Below are positions 57,664 to 64,000 of a DNA stretch of 64,000 nt, piece by piece. The notes beneath the pieces are model-generated. The model worked only from the letters and a program-made list of their open reading frames with translations, was not told where the DNA came from and made no database searches. The DNA is from Ridgeia piscesae (lineage: Eukaryota; Annelida; Polychaeta; Sabellida; Siboglinidae), in NCBI GenBank assembly GCA_025642075.2, contig JAODUO010000132.1, positions 1-64,000 on the forward strand, written 5' to 3'. How positions within the stretch are numbered: the stretch's first letter is position 1; each line of letters begins with the position of its first letter. Made by a program: the position numbers and the translations under genes.

Positions 57664-58978
57664 TGCTGTGTGGCCCTTCACAAATCTTTTTGGTGATCCT
57701 GAAGGTGTGCCATGTCCTTAGTGTTCTGCAGCTCGTTCTGTCTCTGCTGCTAAGTTGTCCATGCAGAGTCTCTAGTCTATTGTTGCATTCTTATTGACAC
57801 GCTTATTTGTAGCACTGTAGATACATTGTACCTCTATACCTATCGCTCGGTCTCTAGGACTTTACTTTCTTCCACTGGGATTTTTACTCTTCTAGGTAGC
57901 TCTCTATGTGTCTTCACTCAGCCAGTCCTTGGGTTCCTTCTTTTTGTGTCTCAGCACTAAGCTACTGGATTCGAAGTGTGTCTGTACAACGTCTTTCCAG
58001 TTCGGTTCCACTTTTTTGTTGTTTCCTTCCTCGGTGTTTAGTTCCAGGTTGCACACCTGCGGGATAAACTCATTTCTGATTCAAGTGTATTTCAGTTTGG
58101 AAACATCGAAAGGTTTCAACAAATCACTCGGTGTTCCAGTCCCGGTACCGGTTCCGCTTTGATGTGTGCGACAACAAGGTAGTGATCGCTGCCAACATCT
58201 CTTTGACATGTACATTTTGTAAAGATCGTTGCCACTTGCCACTGATGAGAAGATGGTCAATTTGGTTCTTGTCTCTTTAATTAGGTGAGATGTAAGTCAG
58301 TTTGTGTACTTCCTTGTGTGCAAATAGGGTGTCTTTTATGACCAGGTTGATTACACCACAGAAGTCGACCAGTCTGTCACCATTGCCAATTAATAGTACT
58401 ATTAATATGACCACTTCTGGTGTGCCTAAATCATTTGTAACCTAGCTCAGTAGAGCATCAATACAAACAATTAATCAATCTCAGAGTCAATAAACATTCC
58501 GATTTCAACAGATAGATTGATACGCCATGTTGGCCCATACTTCTTTCATGTCTGGCCTTTTATTATCTTACTTTTATATTGATGATCAGCAGGTTATGCC
58601 GTGATATTTTCTCAACCTCTGCTTGAAGCCTTGACGATAAGTTTTCCATTTCCTCATCTTCAGCACTAAGGTGCTCATGTTTTCTTGCTTCCCTTTGAAT
58701 CTAGCATATAAATGTGGTTCGCTGACAGGTTTCCATTCAATAACGAAATTCTGTAGCTCTTTCTTCACGATCAAGACTACGTGTCGATAGTGTTGGCCAC
58801 CATTTCTGTCCAAATATGAAAGTATCTCTCTTGTCTGTGTTTTGCACCTGTGCCTGTCCACCTGCATTCACTGATTCCGAATATGTGAATTCCATTTCAC
58901 TTGTCACTTGGGCGGCCTCGCCCGTATCGTACTTAATCCGGACATTCCAGAATTCTGTCTTTGTCTTGACATCTATTG
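57664..58978 (-). mobile_element. RTE-like LINE endonuclease fragment, copy B
   Basis: Duplicate of 50,245-51,560 with the same frameshifts, so the insertion and its decay predate the duplication. Confidence 0.75.
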
Positions 58979-59307
58979 CAATGTAATATAATATTGTATT
59001 TAACTAAACATGATACTTACTTAGCTTACAGTGTTGACGTGAATAGTTCGGACTGATATTGGTATACGTTGCTGGACGATTTCAATTTTATGGCGAAAAC
59101 TGCATATTATATTTGTGTAAAGCAGAAACCGAATGGTCCAGTATATAATTAACTTTAGATGTGAATTATAAGGTTGAAAATTAAACACTTCTTCCAGGAT
59201 TCATGTGCATGCCGTCTTTTCCTGTAGGGTTAGGGTACATATAACCTTATGAATAATTACTGTTTGCTCTTCCACAAAAAAGACAACACAGATATAGTAA
59301 ACACTAT

Positions 59308-59313
59308 TTTATT
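59308..59313 (-). terminator. Poly(A) signal AATAAA, unidentified gene copy B
   Basis: Same arrangement as copy A: AATAAA shortly after the TAA stop. Confidence 0.65.
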
Positions 59314-59323
59314 CGTCTAATTG

Positions 59324-60044
59324 TTACACTCCTGTCGACACCATCTGTTTAACATCTACACAAAATCACAACTCGCACAAATTCGAAACATACACATTGA
59401 CAACGTGATAAATTGAACTATGCGTGGTAAAACGTACATTAGTTGGCTTAGTTGAGACATACCTTCCACGCTTACTATTTTGTCAACGATATACCATTTT
59501 GAAAAACATTTGGTACAAATATCATCGCATCCAAAATTCCATTTCTCTAAAGACGCAAAGGCGGAGAACGTAGTCCACGACGCGGGATTGCCTAAATTCA
59601 ATAATTATGATTGTGAAATTATAATTATGAATATAAAATGCGACCTGCGGGCGTATTATCAGCACACATAATCTGGCAGGATTACCATATCGTAAATTAC
59701 ATATGCAGGCATTTAGCAAAGGTGTCACTTCATATAAATATTATAACTGATCAAAATAGAATTCAATGCCGATGACTTATGCATGTATGTTCAATAATCA
59801 AAGCGTACCATTTTAAAATACGTGTTATGTTGATCCTTCTTCGTTCTGTAAACAATATACCTTTTTGACATATCAACACCAGCCTACATGCGAGGCAATG
59901 TATTCACATTGGAAGAAGACCCATGGTTTAGGTGAGGTAATGATGTTGACGTGTATGACATGCTCAGTGATGTACAAGCATCCGCGTCGTGAATGTTTGA
60001 ATATGTATGTATGTATGTATGTATGTATTATTATGTATTATGTA

Positions 60045-60111
<67 letters not shown>

Positions 60112-63100
60112 CCCGAGAATCGGATTGTCGTAGATCCCGCTTTATTGTTCATTCTTGGTGGAGATGCAGTTTTATGTTCTGTCGGAAATTTCTTAGTCCT
60201 GTTCAACTACACTGGATATACCGCAATATTGGAAATCTGTAGAGATGTAGTAATATTCAGTCACGTTGAAGATACCGAACATTGTGGTCGTGGACATTCA
60301 GCTAAGTTGATGTTGCCGCAGAATTGTTTAGTCATTGGTTGTGACGATAACTGCAGCCTACCTGCTGTGTCAAGTGCAACAGTTGTTTCGTGTAACGGTT
60401 TTAACTAAGGTTCAACGTAATACAAACACAAGTAAAAAAAAACTAAATATCGTTAAAAATCTACAGCAATATTGTTAGGAGCTTTGTAAGTATAAAACAA
60501 ATCCAATAATTCAAAATGAAATTGAATAGGATCGATGCAACCCACCCACCATTCTTCCAAAATAAACAAAACAAATTGGAAAGGCATGCAATGCGAAAAC
60601 ATGCATTGAAATGTATCTATGCCTTCAAGGGTTGGAGTTGCTATACGTATTACAAGGGGTATATACATACACGGTCCCAATCCTTTCTATTGACAAGAAT
60701 GGTTAAATCATGTTACACCCCAGTATACCACAACTGGTTTAATAGATACAAAACTAACCTCCCTTTACAGGCACAGCTTACGATGTGTATAACGGACAGA
60801 ATGTATTCGTTTTTGTGTGTTTACTGTGGAATATGAAACTCATTTGTTTTTCAATTTTTGATACTCTAAATGGACTTTTGACCCACCCACACACTTCCAT
60901 TTGTTATTGTTGGATTTTGTTCTGTTATAAAGCCCTTCAACCTCGCTCTACAGAGCCATGCTACCCGGCTGTAAAATGCCATGATCACATACGGGTATTT
61001 GCGTTTCTCGACGCCTCCCGGGCAAAGCTGCTCTTTATGTCGAATATGGGAAACGGCGACTCCTTTAAGTAGATGACATTCGCCGACGTGCATATGATGT
61101 AGAGTACCTGGAAAAAAGCAAAGAAACAAGATGCAGGCGTCTGTGTGTGTGATAATGTTTGTCGGCATGGTTTCGCCTCTACTTAATAATTCATCAACAT
61201 TATTGCTCGATGTATTTGGCTAGACAAATCTTGACGGAGGCCATGCGCGCATACCTTTGATTGTGACGTCGGCAAATGGCGACGTACTGGATCCATCAAG
61301 TGGCCTGCCTATCCAGTGTGTCGCGGTTTGCGTACGCCACAATCAAACTCTCCAGCGATATCTCCGTATAGCATCACAGAATGTTAATGGTTATAATAAC
61401 TATTGTATCTGAATTACAGTACTGTTGATCTATCCGTTACATGACCAGTTGCGTAGTAAAAACTCCGCCAATCGATGAAAAAAATGGCCGCTGAACGCCT
61501 GTATTTACTCGTACATTTGACTGAAATTGTGGTTTCGGATGACTTCTTTATAAAAAATATATAAGATAATGTTTTTAAAGTGACAAATGTATGCAGTGAT
61601 GTAACGTGATATGGTGTCTGCTTACCAACATCCCAATTGATGAGACACTGCACACCATCAATAAACGACTACACGATGACTCAACACTTAAATTTCGGGC
61701 AAATAACATATTGATGATGTTATGGAGCTAGTGAAGTTTGTTGTGACAACTACATATTTCAGGTTATCTGCCAACAGAAGTTACACATTGCTATGTATCA
61801 TAAGTGATAGCCCATCTGTTTATGTAATGGTTGGAACTTGGAACAACAAGTCATCGCACCAGCTCCAGTAACTTGTCAGTCTGGATGTGGAAGCGAGTCA
61901 TGGAAGACGTAATGGAAGTTGTGAAGAAGGGTGTCAACAACGACTGACAGATCACCTCAACACCACTTTGTAGCAACAGGCAACATCAAGTTAACGTTTG
62001 AAGAAAAGGCAGCGAGATCACTGCTTTCCCTGCACACTGATGGTATGACAAAGGATAGAAGAGTAAAACCAAGGATCTTATAGCTTCACAACGACATGCA
62101 ATATCGCGATAACGTATGACGTCACAACCAGTAGCGCCATCTAGTTTTAAGCGTGCTACAGACAATGGCGTCTGCTCGACGTTGGATTTAAACTCTTTGT
62201 TTGGATGTCGAATGGCCAATGTTGTGCTGCGCACAACTGCAACAACAGTCGCACACAATGTCCGTAAATGGTTTTCCACCGCTCCCGGTTGAAGAGAGAA
62301 GGTAAATATTGGATCTATTAAAGAAAACACGAAAAAAATTGCCAAACGTATAGTCAATGAAACGCTAGTCGAATACGCTCGCGAGTCGAATACTTAATGA
62401 TATCGTTTGTAATTACCATCATATGTAACATAGAATGCGTTAAACAGGTACACTTGGCATCTACACAAACAATCTGATTGACAAAGATGTAAAATGAGGT
62501 TTGTGAACATACATTTTCAAAAACTACTTATATTACACGAAATACTCACTGCCACTGGCCCCCGTTGCATAATGGTCCTTATGCCTATCGGGAGTGTATC
62601 ATGTTTAAAAACATCTACAAATAACTCAGGTTTGCTCACGTCACAATTATGCGCGAGACCTCCATCAAACCTTTCCTTTGCCCATAATGTTGGTAACGGT
62701 TAAATATGTGAATTGCATTACTACTGCGACCCGACAGCTCCTAGTGCAAGTATTACTGCATGTAAATGACACTTTAACATAGGTTTTTGTCATAAAGATA
62801 ATCTTCTGAAACCAGAAATTCAACAAAATATGAAATGAAAAACAACAATTCCAGCACCATGCGATTAACAAACATGCCATTTGATAAGCATAATTAATTA
62901 TTGACGATCATATTTTGGGTTGATCTTGGTTTTGGGGTACTTTCGCAATGGACACTTACTAAACTTATGACGACAAGTGTCGACCCGACCAGTGAAATCA
63001 CGTAGGACGTCAATATAAGTTGGCTCTGGAAATAATCAGAGACGCGTGATTATTATTTACACTCACACACTCGAGCACTCACACACATACACACACCATG

Positions 63101-63613
63101 CACACAATGACTGAATAGTTAACGCACATATCATGACATATTAGTTAGCACACATGCAATGAAACATTAGTTAACACACATGCAATGAAAGACTAGTTAA
63201 CCCAAGTTAACCCATAATGCCAGTATCGAGGATATCTTATTTGGCCATTGATCACCTTAACTATTTTGTGGAATCGATGCGTCGATAAACAGTAAATCTC
63301 ATTCCAGAGTAACTTCATATGTTGTGATCGAGGTAAATACGATTTGGGTTGTTGCATCCTCAAAACATGTCAGAACAATTATTCACCCACGTGTTTTAGG
63401 GCTGAATTCACCCACCTCATTTTCACCCACCTTCATTTCTCTCTCTCCCTTCCCCTCTCCCCTCCCACTCCTCCCTCTCTATCTCGTCCATTCCCCTCTT
63501 TTTCTTCCTTTCTCATCTAGCCGTTACAAAATAATTGTCTAAATTAATATTTACCTGTTGATAAAATACTGTTAGCCCCATTCCACATATTGGATTGTCT
63601 TCGTCAGACAAAC
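59324..63613 (-). CDS. Unidentified multi-exon gene, 3' part, copy B
   Basis: Exons corresponding to copy A: 60362-60404, 59463-59591 and 59324-59355 (supported, with stop and AATAAA), and 63555-63613 and 60993-61107 (candidates). Reading frames and splice sites are kept; the donor after 60362 reads gtaggc instead of gtacgc. The intron between the two upstream candidates contains the extra 1.24 kb with a THAP exon on the other strand. The function is unknown. If both copies are real and not an assembly doubling, this is a recent gene duplicate. Confidence 0.45.
60003..60109. repeat. (TGTA)n-(TA)n microsatellite, copy B
   Basis: Counterpart of 52,580-52,689 with a different internal structure. 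Confidence 0.95.
61358..62596. mobile_element. Extra 1.24 kb present only in duplication copy B
   Basis: In copy A, cagcg is followed directly by tatcatg (53,901-53,912). In copy B, 1,239 bp stand between the two. No terminal inverted repeats or target-site duplication could be seen, so insertion into B and deletion from A are both possible. The segment contains a THAP-type exon (separate entry), which points to a THAP-domain DNA transposon as its source. Confidence 0.5.
62205..62301 (+). pseudogene. THAP zinc-finger first exon, broken by a stop codon
   Basis: The frame from ATG 62205 reads MSNGQCCAAHNCNNSRTQCP, then TAA at 62265-62267, then in the same frame MVFHRSRLKREG, ending at a donor g/gtaaat. 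The C-x4-C spacing followed by MVFHR is the N-terminal half of a C2CH THAP domain. THAP domains bind DNA in P-element-type transposases and in THAP proteins. The stop inside the domain makes this copy non-functional, unless the base is a sequence error. No further exons were found. Confidence 0.65.
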
Positions 63614-63959
63614 CTGAAAACAGACAAATGGATATATTAGGGTAGAATACAACGAAATGACAATCCTCGAATTATGCTTATTTCCATCCATTAACCTCTG
63701 GATTAATAATATCCAATTAAGGAGATGTTATAAATGATCAATTATGCCACTTTTGTAGTTATGACAAATTGCAATAATTATACTTTGTGTTTACGAACAA
63801 TCGACAGTGACAGGTTCCTAATAAATACTGCAAGATGGAGTAGGTACAGCGATAAACGCTGTTTCTATCCGGAAAACAGAATTGTTTATACTAGTGATAC
63901 AATGTCTTGTGTAACAGTATTCACAAGAAACAAACCAAAGAAACAAACGGCATCAATTG

Positions 63960-63965
<6 letters not shown>

Positions 63966-64000
<35 letters not shown>
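63966..64000. repeat. (TA)n microsatellite at the window end
   Basis: Pure ta repeats continue to the last base. Confidence 0.95.

Larger units (their letters stand above)
55223..63910. repeat. Tandem segmental duplication, copy B
   Basis: A direct repeat of 47,806-55,221. It differs by scattered substitutions, small indels in the microsatellite and around 60.8 kb, and by an additional 1,239 bp at 61,358-62,596. Its copy of the LINE lacks the endonuclease half, as expected if the duplication break fell inside that LINE. Confidence 0.95.

Overview
The window is animal nuclear DNA, very probably from a marine invertebrate and possibly a lophotrochozoan (low certainty on the phylum). It is AT-rich and carries large multi-intron genes with GT-AG introns, many mini- and microsatellites, and RTE-, CR1/L2- and Jockey-like LINE remains. 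It also holds a tRNA-derived SINE with a GCGCTATATAA tail and decayed DNA transposons. Nothing bacterial, viral or CRISPR-like is present.

Layout. 1-0.9 kb: an ACGT-rich tandem repeat. 1.9-5.35 kb: a plus-strand three-exon metallothionein-like gene (70 residues, 13 Cys) ending in a clear poly(A) signal. 5.35-10.4 kb: intergenic DNA with a (CA)n tract and one promoter-like patch. 10.4-37.1 kb: a complete minus-strand PFAS gene (phosphoribosylformylglycinamidine synthase, FGAR amidotransferase). I could phase all 24 coding exons, giving an intact 1366-residue protein. The metallothionein and PFAS genes point tail to tail. The PFAS introns are packed with minisatellites (units of 33, 28, 43, 23, 5, 18 and 30 bp), LINE tails, a decayed piggyBac-like element, and a foldback repeat whose minus strand folds as a hammerhead ribozyme.

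37.4-41.0 kb: a compound DNA transposon with 12-bp terminal inverted repeats and eight copies of a 15-bp subterminal motif, split by a CR1/L2-like LINE. 41-47.2 kb: a transposon graveyard in which a minus-strand RTE LINE is interrupted by a SINE and by another LINE. 47.3-49.9 kb: a broken plus-strand LINE. 47.8-63.9 kb: a direct tandem duplication of about 7.4 kb (47,806-55,221 and 55,223-63,910). Its second copy carries an extra 1.24 kb with a THAP zinc-finger exon broken by a stop codon. Each copy holds the 3' part of an unidentified minus-strand multi-exon gene with a terminal exon, stop codon and AATAAA signal, plus a minus-strand RTE endonuclease fragment.

The genes do not form a pathway together: metallothionein is a metal-binding protein, PFAS catalyses step 4 of de novo purine synthesis, and the duplicated gene is unidentified. 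The most interesting signals are the hammerhead-ribozyme foldback, the minisatellites that start within a few nucleotides of PFAS splice sites, the compound transposon with its repeated 15-bp motif, and the duplicated unidentified gene.
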